From Vitis vinifera (taxonomy: Eukaryota > Streptophyta > Magnoliopsida > Vitales > Vitaceae), in NCBI RefSeq assembly GCF_030704535.1, contig NC_081809.1, positions 823,501 through 887,500 on the forward strand: a stretch of DNA of 64,000 bases, in the 5' to 3' direction. The position numbers and the translations under genes were made by a program. The notes beneath the pieces are model-generated. The model was given only the letters and a program-made list of their open reading frames with translations, was not told the DNA's origin and did not search any database. Positions 46,764 through 60,500 of the stretch are shown here, one piece after another (the first letter of the stretch is position 1; the number at the start of each line of letters is the position of its first letter).

Positions 46764-49700
46764 TTACTTGGATTTGATCTCCTCCAAAGTTGCTTGGAGG
46801 GAGATGGAATGCTTGAGATCTCCAATGTGAAAATGGTGTTCACCCATTGGAATTCTATGAATTCCAAAGTGGTCTACTACAGAGAGGTGTTTGCAGACAT
46901 GAACATCAAATCTCACCCTCTCCTGAGACCCTGCCCCCACATGAACTTTCTCAAAAGCCAGTAACCGCTTGTTGGGAGACCATGTTCCAGGGGGTGGAGT
47001 GGAGAAGAGGAGAAGTGTGTGAGACCCATCCATGGTCCCAGTGTTCTTCACATCAATGTGGAAGCCCAGTGGCTGTGTGTTGCAGTTGGCGTGGCTGATC
47101 CTGATTGCTCCGCTGCTCACTATGGTTGAGTTCTTGATGGTTTGGAGGCTGGCGAGGGAGACTGAAACGGTGGTCGGAGCTTGGGCTAAAGAGTGGGCAA
47201 AAGTGGAGTAACTCAGGCCATGTCCAAAGGGGAACACCACTGGGCCATTGTAGAAACGGTAGGTCCTCCCAGGGTACCCTCTTGAAGGGATTGCCCTCAT
47301 CGCCATGTTCGTCATTGGCGCCTTTCGTAGGTAGCTCTGCGGGTACCATGTTACAGGCAGCTTCCCTCCTGATATTCAAAAACCCAATACATACAATCAA
47401 CCGGTATATATATAAATATATATGTTTGAGTATGATCACATTCCTGTGAAAGAAGAAAAAGTCTACCTGGATTGGTTCTTCCAAACAAAACATCAGCAAT
47501 GGCAGTTCCTCCGGCTTGGCCAGGATAACCCACCCAGATGATTGCTGCAATGCGGGGATCGTTCTTAGCGAACGACACATCAATAGGGCCACCAGACATC
47601 AAGACCAGCACGGTTGGGCCTCTGGAGGCCACGGCTACCTTTGATACGAGCTCCTGTTGGCGGCCAGGCAAGAGGATGTCCACCCTGTCTCTGAATTCTG
47701 CTTCAATGGATTGGTCCAATCCCATCACTAGGACTGTAGCATCAGCCTGCCGAGCAGCAGCCACCGCCGCTCCGAATTGCTGGTCGTCTCTGCAGGCAAC
47801 TCCCGAGCAACCTGCCTGGTGAATTGTCCTTGCATATCTCCCAATTCCCTGCAGGGGAGTTGTGTAACCACATGCAACACCTGCACATAGTGTCAATAAT
47901 GAGTTATACTAGAATAAACCTAATAAATACTATGATTTTTTCTAATGGATTCATCCAATTGCTTCTTTAGAAATGCTCTTGATTTTGTATGTAAATGTTC
48001 CGGAGCAAAGATTAACCCAATGTAATCGACTTACCGGCATAGTTCCCAATCATGGTTTCGGTAACATCAGAATTGGGCCCAATAACAGCAATAGTCCGGT
48101 GACGGCTCGTGGACAGTGGCAGGGCTGGCCCACGATTCTGAACCAGAACAATGCCTTGTCGGGCCGCCTCAAGGGCTAACTGCTGGTGGGCCGGAGTGCA
48201 AACATCCCTTGGGCCCAGATTCCCGTAGGGCTGGGCCGAAGGCTCCCCATCAAACATTCCCAATCTCATCTGGACCGAAATTGTATTCATTAAGGCCCCA
48301 TTTACATCGGCCTCGGTCAGCTTCCCTCCCCTTATGGCCGCCTCTGTGTGGATCGCAAGAAACGGCCCACAGTCCAAATCCAAACCTACAGAAACTCACA
48401 TATACAAAGTAATTAGATACTACGGAGTTGAGAGAATTGGGTCTATTTAAAAAATAAAATTATTTTTGGAAATTCAAATATAAAAACAATTTTCTCGCTT
48501 TATCATGTTTGAAACCATTTTCACGGTAACTATTTTTAAAAACAGTTTCCAATCAAGATTACTAACCAGCTTTAATGGCAACAGCAGCAGCTTCTTCAGG
48601 TGTTGCAGTGTAGTGTTGTTCATCGTAGAAGACCCCGACCGAGTCACAGTCCGAGACTATGTATCTGTCCCACGTAAAAGAAGAGAGTTACGTTCCGAAA
48701 TTCATAAGTTAAATCCCTAGGCTTTGAGATGTGATGGCCACCGAGTCAGTGACTCACCCATTGAGTTTCCACTCGCCGCGGATGGTGTCGCGGAGGAGAT
48801 GAGGATCAGCGCATGTGGGCTTCCCGTTCACCTGATTGTACGAGCACATCACACTGGCAACATTCCCCTCCACCACGCACGCCTTGAACGGAACATCATA
48901 CGTGTCCTCCAAGTCCTGCTTGCTAACCTACACCACCATGGAATTTGGGAAAATCATACCAGGAATGCATGGTTTCGATCAATTTTCGGGTTTTATCATT
49001 GGGAATTAAGTTGTTGCTTACTCTGGCGTTGAAATGGAATCGATCGATGCCGCCCCAGTGATCAAGGTCGTAGGCGGTGTAGTGCTTACAACATGCGGCT
49101 ACCTTCAATCTGTCTCGGGCATTGCCTTGGAGACCTCTTACGTACGCCGCTGCATACTTTGCGGCCACGGCGGGGTCTTCGCCTGGAGTCTCCTGCCCTC
49201 GGCCCCATCTGGGGTCTCTGAATATGTTCACGTTCGGGCTCCAATACGTAAGACCAGCCATTCCACCATTGTACATTGCTCTTGCTTCATCGGACACCAC
49301 CTGGACATACACACTAAAAATGTTCAAGTCCCATAAAAATCGAAGGCAGTTTTCGTCAACACTTTGGAATTGTGTCATGAAAAGGTCAGATTAATTCTAT
49401 TCCTGATTAAAGTCCCAGGAATCAACTACTCTGACTTGGACGTTGCAGCTTGCAACCAACACATTGTGGGGCTGAGCTTGGTTGTCCCCGCCATGATGGG
49501 AAAGTACAACTTGCAATAATTATTTTAGGAAAATTATAGGATATTGAATCCGCAACGGTAGAATATACAATCCAGCTCATTAGAAGTCCACAACCAAATT
49601 TAAATTATTAGATGACGGTACACATAATAATAGCATGCGGATCAAAAGTGGAAGAAGGCAAGAGAACTTTTCTTTGTTTTTTTGTAGTTAACAATTATGA

Positions 49701-51259
49701 AACCAGCATCTTCATAGTGAATCAAATACCATATTGTATAGGTTTCAAGCAATTTGAATTTGGCATGGGCCCAGAGCTCAAAAATCAACATCTTCAAACT
49801 CCATCATAAGTCTTCTCTCAACTGTAATCATAGACTCAACAAAAACATTTATATCATTTCAGAATTTTGCTTAAAAAAGTTTATAATTTAAAATAATAAT
49901 AATATCGAATTGAATTATTAATTTTTATCTAAAGCCAAAAGGGCACTTATTTATTTAAGTGAAAGGAATTATCAATTATATGAGAGAAGTGAAAACTACC
50001 ATGAAAAGGTTTTGGATAAGCCATGACTCAACAATCTCTGCATATTCTTCCTGACATTTATGACTAAAAATATGTACACATGACTAGATGAGGCCTGCCC
50101 TACACGTCCACTTCCACCTACCAAACTCTCCATTACAAAAAATACACAAGCCCTGTCTCATCGCTTCACCTACAAGCCTTCAACTATTATTATTATTGTT
50201 TGTATAAAAAAAAAAAAATATATATATATATATTTGTGGAATAACAAACGTAAGCATGGGCTCCTTCCTCTCCAACTTGCTCATGTAGACATACCTATAC
50301 TTTTCTGATAGCGGCATGCCCATTTAAGATGACAATGGACCACCAAAATAATAGTGTGGGTGAAATACAATTTTGGCCTTGGATTTCTTGTTCGTTTTTG
50401 AATAAAATCAGCCTTCATGGCATGTTCTTATATTAAAATTAAAAAAAAAAAATTGGAAAAAATAATATTCAAAATCCTAGTTATTTTAGGTTGGATGTAT
50501 TAAACTTAAACGTGCGCCAAACAATAAAATAATTAAAACATTTTTGAGAGAGGAAAAGAAAAGTAGTCACGAGAACTATGGATAGACTTTAAAATTAAGA
50601 ATATTTTCCGGGTTGAAATTATTTTCTTAGTCTTAAGTCCATTTTCTCCATCATACCACTCTTTTTTCCAATCACGGGTCTCTAGCTTGAAAATTTTGGC
50701 CTCTTATGTGGTCCTCAAGGCTCAATCCCAGAGAGACAGTGGAAACCACCAAGGAATTTCCTATGCTAAAGAATCGAAAATCTTAAAATAATAATAATAA
50801 AATGTTGAAATTAATGAACACGGAAAATGGCAAAAAAATGAAGAGAAAACAAAGAAGCCATACCCGTCCGATCTCTTCCCAGAGAGAAGCGTTGAAGGAA
50901 GCGGCGGTGGTGATGACCTGAGGGAAGCTGGTGGCGCCGGGGAAGCTGCCGCCGAACTTGGTGCCGGGACCCACGTTGGAGACCCCATGAAGAGCCTCCG
51001 ACCACCACTCGTATCCCTTAATCCCCAGCCTGGGCACGTCTATGGCATTGTTCACCAGCAGCCTTATCTTCTCCTGCAATGTCAACCTTCCAACTAGGTC
51101 TCTGGCTCTCTCTTGGATTGGCAGAGATACTCTACAGAAAGGCAAGTTTCTGGTGACCCCATTTCGTGGGTCGCATGCGAAAGGCTCTCGAGCTTCTGCG
51201 AATGAGCAGAGAAGAGCTGCTAGGAGAAGAAGAAGAACTGAGAATTGGGTGTAAGACAT
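46764..51259 (-). CDS. Secreted GH3 beta-D-xylosidase (BXL-type), 7 exons
   Basis: Plant BXL1/BXL4-like enzyme that removes xylose (and often arabinose) from wall polysaccharides in the apoplast. Exons: 50864-51259, 49022-49300, 48758-48927, 48567-48664, 48035-48385, 47467-47880, 46764-47368; 770 residues (family 765-790). A signal peptide of about 23 residues ends at SFAEA. The GH3 N-domain has [38 protein letters not shown] and [17 protein letters not shown]. The nucleophile Asp is in [14 protein letters not shown] (about 287). In the C-domain, [13 protein letters not shown] (Glu about 491-493) is the likely acid/base site, followed by [13 protein letters not shown] and a fibronectin III-like domain with [14 protein letters not shown]. 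Intron 1 is 1.56 kb. All key motifs are intact. The tail is nearest BXL1-type enzymes as far as I recall. Confidence 0.93.
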
Positions 51260-51305
51260 CTTTTTTAGTTGTTCTTGTGTGAGAAAAGGGGGGAGGGGGT
51301 GTGGG

Positions 51306-51313
51306 TATATATA
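51306..51313 (-). promoter_or_regulatory. TATA box of the beta-xylosidase gene
   Basis: TATATATA on the minus strand about 47-54 bp upstream of the ATG at 51259, which implies a short 5' UTR. It is the only TATA-like run close to the start. Confidence 0.6.
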
Positions 51314-53354
51314 GACTATAGAGAGAAGAGAATGATGGTGTAGATGATTGGGTTTACACGTCGATGGGGGTGTGGAGATGGAGAGTGATGAGTGAATGTA
51401 ACACGCATATTAGGCAATCACGTAGAGTAAAGGGAAAATGGCTGTAATGCCCCTGTTTGGATAGACGGAAAATGGGGTCACGGACTAGGGAATCTCTCCT
51501 CTGGCTAATCATCAGTTGGCAGCCATGGTTGGCCCCACTTTGTTGGATTTTCTTTTTTAAAGAGATTTTTAAGCTACCGTATTTTTAAGAGATTTTTTTA
51601 AAGAGATTTTAACATCATGGTATTTATTGATTTTGTTTTTATTTTAAAAAAATCTCCACATACTTTTAAAAAAGATATAAATAATTTGTGTATAAAATTT
51701 AAAATCATTAACATAAAATACCTTTTATTTTTTAAAATTAGAGGTAATAAATTAGAATATATTTGATCGTATGATTTAACAACGATTTTCTATTTTTAAA
51801 AACATAAAATTATTTTTAAACATTTCTAAGATTATTTAATCGTCAAAGTGAAATAGAAAACAAGTAGGAATTAGTTTTACTTGACCGGTTTAAAAATTAT
51901 TGTTAAAAACAAGTTTAAAAAATACGGTTAAACAAATTCTTAATTTTTTAAATATTTTTTAAAACTTATCATCTTTTAAATATCAAGTAAAAGTTCCTAT
52001 GTTTCTAAATATGATTCACTTCTATTTTTATTTTTAAAAATAAAAAAAAAATATCTAAAGGAGGATCTTACCTTTTTCTTTTTCAATACGTATAATTTAT
52101 TTTGGTGTATGGTATTTTTTTTTTCTTTAAATTATTTTACAAATGCAATCTTCTTTGTGTTGTATCAATTAAAGGAATTAAAAATCTTAAGATAAAGTTT
52201 CATGACTATAGGTTAATTTCAAAGTCATGTTCCACCCTCTTTGTGCTTATAAATTGAAGGAATAAAAGTTTAGGCTTGTTTGGGTTGTTTAAATTAAAGC
52301 AAAAAATGTATTAATTCAAAATCTAAGCCTCTTTTTTTAGATTGAATAAATAAAGAAATGCTAAAATAAATCAATCCAAAAAAAACATTTATCATTTAAC
52401 TTTTAAAAAGTTAGTGTAATCTTTGAATTTATCATTTCACATTTAACTTAAAATTTTATAGATTTTTTTTTTTTTTTGTAACATGTTCAAAAATAATTTT
52501 TTTTTAAAAAAAAAATTCTTGAAACAAGGATTTTTAAATATTTTTAAGAAAAAAAAATTAATTTGGAAACTTAAATATGTAAAACAATTTTTTTGATTTA
52601 TTCTTCACAAAAGTATCATGTCCTATACAAACAATAATTAAAATTTATTCTAAAGATAACTTATTTTCTAAACAAATTCTCAAAAAAAATTATTTTTTTA
52701 AATATCCATTTGGATGTACTTCTTATTTTTTATTTTTAAAATTAGAAACTTGTGTATAAAAATTGAATATCTTATAAAAAAATATATATAAATTTAAACA
52801 TTTATTCCTTTAAAAATCATTTAACAAAACTTGAAAATTTGAAATAATATATATTTTTTTGATAACTCCATTATTTAAAACCATTGTAGTCTCTAAAATT
52901 TTTTGTATCTTATATAAAAATTATTATTTTTAAAAAAAAATTAAAAGTAAAATTTATTTTTATTTTGTCCTTTTAAAATAGAAACTATTTTCAAGATAGG
53001 TTTCAAACCTAAGTTAATAAATAATTCTGAATTTTAAAGCTTTAGAAACTACCAAGAAAGATGATATCACATTGTGATGCGTATGAAGTACACCTTGTAT
53101 TCTTTCACAAGAAAGGAAAAAGAGTTCTTTGTTACTTCCAAGGTATTACATTTTCTCAATTTCTATATGTCCACTTCATACCACCTTAAAGAAATCTAAT
53201 CAAATTTTGGGTACTTGTAAATTTGTAGTCCATTTTCAGCTAAGTGTTAATAATGCTATGACAACTACTTTTTTCATTTGGATTCACATGAAACTTAAAT
53301 AGTATCATTAATTAACAACTTAACAAACACATTAATAATTTTTAAAAAATAGTT

Positions 53355-53735
53355 TTATAAAAGTCTGTTTGAGAACTTGAAATGTTCTAAACTTATATTT
53401 TGTGTTTGTAAATGTTTTTAAAAATGGTTTTTACTTGTAATACTTTATTTTAAATCATTTTCTATATTTATAGAATTATTTTTTAAAACAGCCTTAGAAA
53501 ACAAATGAAAATAATTAAAATATCTTCTCAAAAAACTATTTTTTATCAAAAAATATCAAATATGTTTTTGAATTTGAAAAACAATTTTTTATTTATACAA
53601 ATAAAAAAAATGTTTTTTAAAAACAATGCTCAAACAAACTCTTAATTTCATTTCTCATTCATTCTTTTTCTTTTTTAGAATGAAAATAGAAATATAAAAA
53701 TTAAGAATTAAAAAAAAAAAAATCATTGTCATGAG
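53355..53735. repeat. Dispersed repeat, copy 1 (with 56375-56760)
   Basis: Starts AAAGTCTGTTTGAGAACTTG and runs through TTTACTTGTAATACTTTATT to CTCATTCATTC and the following A/T run. Nearly the same 380 bp occurs at 56375-56760 in the same orientation, 3.0 kb away. It resembles the AT-rich MITE family seen at 2599-3440. Confidence 0.85.
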
Positions 53736-55983
53736 AAAGAATTTTTTTTTTCTTCATTAACTCATGGCAAAATATGTCATAATTTATATATATACATATA
53801 AGGGTTTTTTTTTTTTTTTTAAGAAAAAGAAAAGGCAGTTCAACTAGCTGAAAATTGGTTAAGAAGGTTCGAGACAACTTGAATGTTGCATCATTCCTTG
53901 GATGACAAAAAAGCTGGAACGCTTCGTTTTACAAAGGCAAGGGGAAAAAGAAAAAGAAAATCGGTTTTATTTATTAAACAACCTTCACATCTGCAGGTTG
54001 AGACAAGGACCTTTGAATACCAAACATCTCAAGTCTTAAGGGAGTGTTTGGCCAACCCACCATCATTATTTCCGTTATATGTGTCTGAGGCTGATGTTCC
54101 CATGACCATGAGAGCTTTTGTGGGGTTGTTTTGTCGGAGCACACTCTTCTGGATTGATGTCACCATGCTGCCCAATCGCCTCTCCTCCCATCCTCTTCTG
54201 TCTCCTCGTCTCCACATCCCAATTTGAATTTTACCTCGACCCACTGATAGAATCTAAGTCCCTGTTTCATTTGTTGATGAACCCTAAAAGTATTTTTCAT
54301 TTGTTGATCAAGACAAAAAGTTGAGTGTTGATTTAGGGTTTTAAACGGTGATAAGGCTTGCTTTCTCCTCTTATTGATAAACTTTATACCCATCGACTTA
54401 TTTAGAACATTGTCGATGTTTATTTTTTTACTTAATTCTAAATAGAACCTTAATATTAGTAGTATTAAATATTAGGTTATTTGTTTTTATAATATTAAAA
54501 AGTAAAAAAAATATTTTTTCTATTTAGAAAAAGTTAGATATTTTGATTTTTTTTATTTAATAAAAAATTTATAATAAGTGATGAAAAAGTAGAAAAATAA
54601 ACAATATAAATTCTGAAAACAAATTATTTTCAGTAAAAAGCCAAAAAAACAAACACCACCTTAATTTAGGGTTGAGATTAGATTTAAGCTTTTTGGTAGC
54701 TATTTTCGAAAATAAAAAAAATATACACAGGGTTTTTTAAAAATCATTATAAAAAATGATTAAAAATACAACACTACTTATAAAATTTGTTTTTAAAAAT
54801 TATAAAAACCAAATTAGAAACATATTTTTGTTGTACAAAACATTATAAAATAATTTAAAAAAAATATTTCAAAAACGCTTCCCAACTAAAACCTTTAATG
54901 TCCCCAGTTTTGCTTCCCAACTAAAAACCTTTAATGTCCCAAGTTTTTCTTCATTAAGTGTCATTGTTATGGTCAACAATATGAGGATGACAGTATTTAT
55001 GATATTTCTCATATTTTCATAAATTTTGAAAAGTTAAATATTTAATTATCTTTATCCATAAAAAAATGATGAAAATATCTTGGTATACCTAACCCAAGTC
55101 ATCTATGTTTTCAAATTTTCAATAAAATTTCAAAACATAGTCTACTAAGGTCATATAAAATTTTAGATGTAATATAAAGACAGATTCAAATCATTTTTTT
55201 ATTCATGATAAACACTAATTGTTTGGTAATACAAATCAATATCAATACATATTTTTTTTATTATTTGATACTATTGTACATTATTCTCTTAAAAACCCAA
55301 TTTAATATTCGTACTATTAATTATTTTCTTATTTATCAAAGTTTTATCTAAAATTTTTCACATTTTTTAGTCATTTTTATGATATTTTCAATTTTAAGAA
55401 AATTTCTATCAATATTGATATTTTTGTATCTAAAAATATTCATATTTTTAGTTATTTTTATGATTTTATGATATATTTAATTTAAGAAAATTATTATCAA
55501 TATCAATATCCATATCCATATTTTTGTAAAATCAAACTAGTGATATTTTCATTATTGACCCCCATTGAACAACTACTTTGCAACTCAATCCATTTGAATG
55601 ATATATATATATTTGTAAAATTGAAATATCAATATTTTCTCTTGCTTCTTGGAAAGAAAATTTGTATTAAAAAATTGTCCAACTTATTTCTTAGAAGTTT
55701 CAAACAACCCACATAGTTGGGTTAGTTGAAAAATAAATATAGGATGTCTTCTTATTCAGCATTAACGTGAAATTGAAGTGATGATTGGCAGGTAGACGAG
55801 TTGGAGAAGAAAGAGGCCTAACTGGATGATAAAGGGGATGGGTCCATTGATGCTACAAGTTGTGAACTTTGACAAATGTTTTTGGATGAGCATGAAGAAA
55901 TATGAACCATCCCACCTTGCATGGATTGGGACCTAACTTTATGGAGGGTGGATTGAAGGAGCATTGTAGCATGCCCAAGATTA

Positions 55984-56010
55984 TGGATGGATGGATGGAT
56001 GGATGCATGC
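55984..56010. repeat. GGAT microsatellite
   Basis: Four to five tandem GGAT units followed by GCATGCATAA, in intergenic DNA. Confidence 0.9.
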
Positions 56011-56374
56011 ATAATATAATATATAAGATTCTTATCCTTTAAAATACCATCTCAGTGACGCAACTGAAGATATATCTGCCAACAAACCATTCTGAATTCA
56101 GCTTTCTCCTTATCCTTAGAGCTTTCCTCCTCATTTGGAATACCACTTTCTCTGTAAAGCCTGGCCAATAATGATAGCATCAACGTTTGCTTGACCTTTT
56201 TTTTTTTGTTTTTTTTGTTTTGGGTTTGTAATCCTATTGCATCATTTGAAAGTTCTTCAAATGGAGTCCTCTATTGCTATAAAAATGATGTTTGAAATCA
56301 TGTGATGAAGAATGAAAATGAAAATCTTTCACTTGTTGGAAACGTTTTCAAAAGTTTTTGAATGTTTATTAGTA

Positions 56375-56760
56375 TAAAAGTCTGTTTGAGAACTTGAAAT
56401 GTTTTAAACCTATATTTCATGTTTGTAAATGTTTTTTAAAAGTGGTTTTTACTTGTAATACTTTATTTTAAATCATTTTCTATATTTATAGAATTATTTT
56501 TTAAAACAACCTTAGAAAACAAATGAAAATAATTAAAATATCTTCTCAAAAAACTATTTTTTATCAAAAAATATCAAATATGTTTTTGAATTTGAAAAAC
56601 AATATTTTATTTATAGAAACTCAAAAAAAAAATTGTTTTTTAAAAACAATGCTCAAACAAACTCTTAATTTCATTTCTCATTCATTGTCGTATTCTTTTT
56701 CTTTTTTGGAATGAAAATGGAAATAAAAAAATTAAGAATTAAAAAAAAATCATTGTCATG
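56375..56760. repeat. Dispersed repeat, copy 2 (with 53355-53735)
   Basis: Same orientation and order of blocks as the copy at 53355. Only a few indels in the A/T runs and scattered substitutions separate them, which points to a fairly recent duplication or two insertions of one element. Confidence 0.85.
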
Positions 56761-57502
56761 AAAACCAAATACACTCGTACTAAGATTTTGATTATTATAC
56801 ATTAGATTATGATTCATCCTTGTTTTCATCCCATTTTTATTCTTATTTCTTGTATACCAAACAGGCCTTAAAGGAAGAACAAATGAAACAGAGAATCTAA
56901 AAGACATGGATTGAAGGAGCTCCATTGCTCTTATCCCACCCCACCAAATTTTGGTTAGCAAAACATTAGGAACTACCATAGATGGGTCCACCACAAGGCC
57001 CATTTCTATCCTGACCTTTGAAATCTCAAGGCCTGGTTACTGGGCTTGGACAGAGATGTCAATGGGCTACAACATGGCCCATACCATCAACACATCAAAT
57101 TGGTCCAAGATTCCAGACCAACATGATCTGTATGTGATAGGGATAACATTCATCAGAATTTTCCGTTAATTGAATATTCACATGTAAATATCACATCGAT
57201 ATGTATTTTGAAATTGACTTTATAAATAGAATATTCAAATGTCGATCATTTATGGTGGGCTTTTTGACCCGGTCTTTGACTCAGTCGTCCAACGAGTTCC
57301 TAAATAAGTAACAGTACATGATAGTCCCAATTGGGGAAGGTGAATATGAGAGAAGCATTTTTCTTCAAATGTTTAACCGTATTAGTAGCCCAACCACAAA
57401 TCCTATAGCCCGAACTGAATGAATTAACAGAGTGCGAGGGTGACTAACCGGCAACAAGAAGATCCCTCTTTTTTTTCATTCATGGACTACCCTGAGAGAT
57501 TA

Positions 57503-60500
57503 CTACAGCTTGCTCTTCTTAAGAGGTCCCATCTCCTTCGTCCTGGCCCTCAGCAGATGCTTCTGTATCTTCCCAGTGGCCGTCTTGGGCAATGGTCCAA
57601 ACACCACAGATTTTGGAATCCAGTAAGCCGGCAACTTGGATCGGCAGAACTTCATAATATCTTCTGCCAGGCGTCTTTCATCGGATCTATCAACCCCTGG
57701 CTTCAACGTCACGAAAGCACAAGGTGATTCCCCCCAGCGGTCATCTGGCCTTGCCACCACTGATGCCTCTAGCACTGCAGGGTGCAAGTATACAGCATTT
57801 TCAACCTCCACACTGCTTATGTTTTCGCCTCCAGAGATGATGATGTCTTTTGATCGGTCCTTAAGTTGTATGTACCCATCTGGATGCTTCACCCCAAGAT
57901 CACCTGAATGAAACCATCCATTTGCAAAAGTTTCCTCGTTGGCTTTCGGGTTCTTTAAGTAGCCCTTCATCACAGTATTACCCCGCATCACAATCTCACC
58001 AATGGTGGTTCCATCGGCAGGGACAGGCTTCATGTCTGTGGTGCTGACCACATCTAGGCCCTCCAAGCCGATGTATTGGACGCCTTGGCGTGCATTGAGA
58101 CGGGCTTGAGTTTCAGGTGGTAGTTCATCCCATTCAGGTTTCCATGCACATACTGTGGAGGGGCCGTAGGTTTCTGAGAGTCCGTAGGTATGGGTGACTC
58201 GAAAGCCTTGTTGGGACATGGCAAAGAGAACAGAAGGGGGCGGAGCAGCCCCAGCTGTCATTACATGGACCACGCGTGGAAGGGGAAGGATGGTTTCACT
58301 TTTGGGGGCATTGACTATGCTGTTGAGGACCACTGGTGCAGCACAGAGGTGGGTTACACCATCGTTGGCTATGGCTTGATAAATTGCCTTGGTTTCAACC
58401 TACAAAAATGTACAAAGCAGAGGAGCATGAACACATTAGCAAACTCCTTTTGGCGGCCTGCAACTGTTTTCAAACTGCCTTGTAGTGTTTGGCAAAGCAT
58501 TTCAACATATTGAAGACATTTTTAAGATAAGCATGAATTCTCCAACATATTGAGGTAAAAACAAATGACTCAGAAGTACCTGCCGAAGGCATATGTTGGT
58601 CCCACAAAGAGCAGCAAGTGTCCAAGTGAAACACCAGCCATTACAATGAAACATTGGAAGTGTCCATAGGTACACAGCTCCTTCATTCATCCCCCATACA
58701 AGAGCACCAGTGAGGGCCATGATATATGCTCCCCTATGGTGCAACACTACCCCCTTAGGGCTGGCTGTTGTTCCAGAAGTATACCCCAAAGCAATACTCT
58801 GCCACTCATCCTGTGGTGGTTTCCATGCAAATTCAGGGTCTCCTGTTTCCAGGAACTGCTCATATTCAATGACCCCTTTCCTCAAAGCATATTCTAGTGC
58901 TTTAGGATCGCAGCTTTCATCAGCTATGACGATTAGAAGTGGAGGCTTAAAATCATTTTTGCTTTTGTCTGACCAGATTTTCAAAGCTTCCTCTGCCAAT
59001 GGGAAAAACTCTTGATCCACCATTACAACTGCTGCCGATGAATGCTCAAGAAGGAAAGCAATTGTCGGTGCATTTAGACGAATGTTAACACAGTTCACCA
59101 CCGCTCCAGACATGGGAACCCCGAAATGAGCTTCATACTTGGCAGGGATGTTTGGTGCAATTATTGCTACCTGGCAGTATAATCAGAACACTAAGATTCA
59201 GCCACCAACTAGCTCCAATCCAACATAGAGGCAATTTATCAGATACAAAGTTAGGATGGAAGGAAACCAGAATGATCAACGATTCATAATTCTGGCCATC
59301 ATTATAAAACCTCATGAGGTCCAGTGGAACACTGTTAGAAAATTCCATGCTTTTTACAATGATGAATACGATGAAAGGAGCAGGGATGAGAATCCCAAAA
59401 TCAAAGTACACACACAATGACAAAGGCAATTGCATTACTCTTTGATTTCACGAGTCAGGTGAACAAGAAGTTTCAAGCAGTCCAGACAACCAAGCAATGA
59501 GAATAATTTCCCAAAAGGAAACTAATTCAGGAAGTAACTCAAGAAACTGAACTGGATTATAAGCCCTAAATGATGCCAAATCCGAAAAGAATATGGTATT
59601 TGGGAGGGAAACAAGCAGAACCACCTGTCCGCTAAATTATCCAAACAAGCCAGGTAAAAATCTTCAGCAGTTTTTTTCTAAAATGCAGCCATATTACTCC
59701 TGCTCTTATACTTGTAATAATATTGCCAGTGAATTTGGACATAGAGGGAGATGAAGACAACTTATTGCCCTTTAGCTATTTTAATAAGCAAATAGTAAAA
59801 GTACTAAAAAAATTTCAGGCAGAGAGCAAAAATGATTATAATCTTTTCATAGTTGAGGAAAAACTTATTAAAGAATAATCCAACTTCTTATAATGGGAAT
59901 AACAAAATAATATATTATACTACGATTATAACTATTTTTTTGTAATATAATTTGTCAAGAATAACAAAATTATTATAACCATAACACAAAGCTTATTAAT
60001 AACTATTATTTGTATAAAACAGTTATTATTCATATATAAATATTATCTCCATCACCGTCTTTTGGATTTACTAATTTATTAGTTTTCCCTTTCATTAAAA
60101 AAAATAAACATATGTATTATTTATTTTGTGTATTTATAATTAATATTTTTATTGGTTTTTCCATTGAAAAAATAAAAATAAGTAGATAAAGTATTAAATA
60201 TTTCAGAATAACTGTATGATAAGTGGATTAAATTAAGGTGGTACTTGTTTTCTTATTTAATTCTAAATCGAACTTAAGATAAAATAGTGTTTAATAGTAT
60301 TAAATATTAAGTTATTAGTTTTTTCGATATTTAATTTCTATTAAGTATTAACAAGTAGAGAAAAACTAATAGGTTAGTTTTTGCATTAAAAAGAAAATTA
60401 AATATTTTGGTTTTTTCTATTCGATCTAAAATTTAAGAAATAAGTAAAAAAAACAAAGTATTTTAGCCTTTTAGAAAAATTAATTGTTCAACATGATATT

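Larger units (their letters stand above)
51400..57502. other. Long AT-rich intergenic spacer
   Basis: A 6-kb gap between the beta-xylosidase 5' end and the AAE7-like stop. Most is A/T homopolymer-rich DNA with hAT-MITE-like fragments (runs of TTTTTAAAAA near CCAAAT-type ends). A less AT-rich island at about 53880-54260 has a 114-codon open frame that I cannot assign. A GGAT microsatellite lies at 55984-56004. I see no supported gene. Confidence 0.5.
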
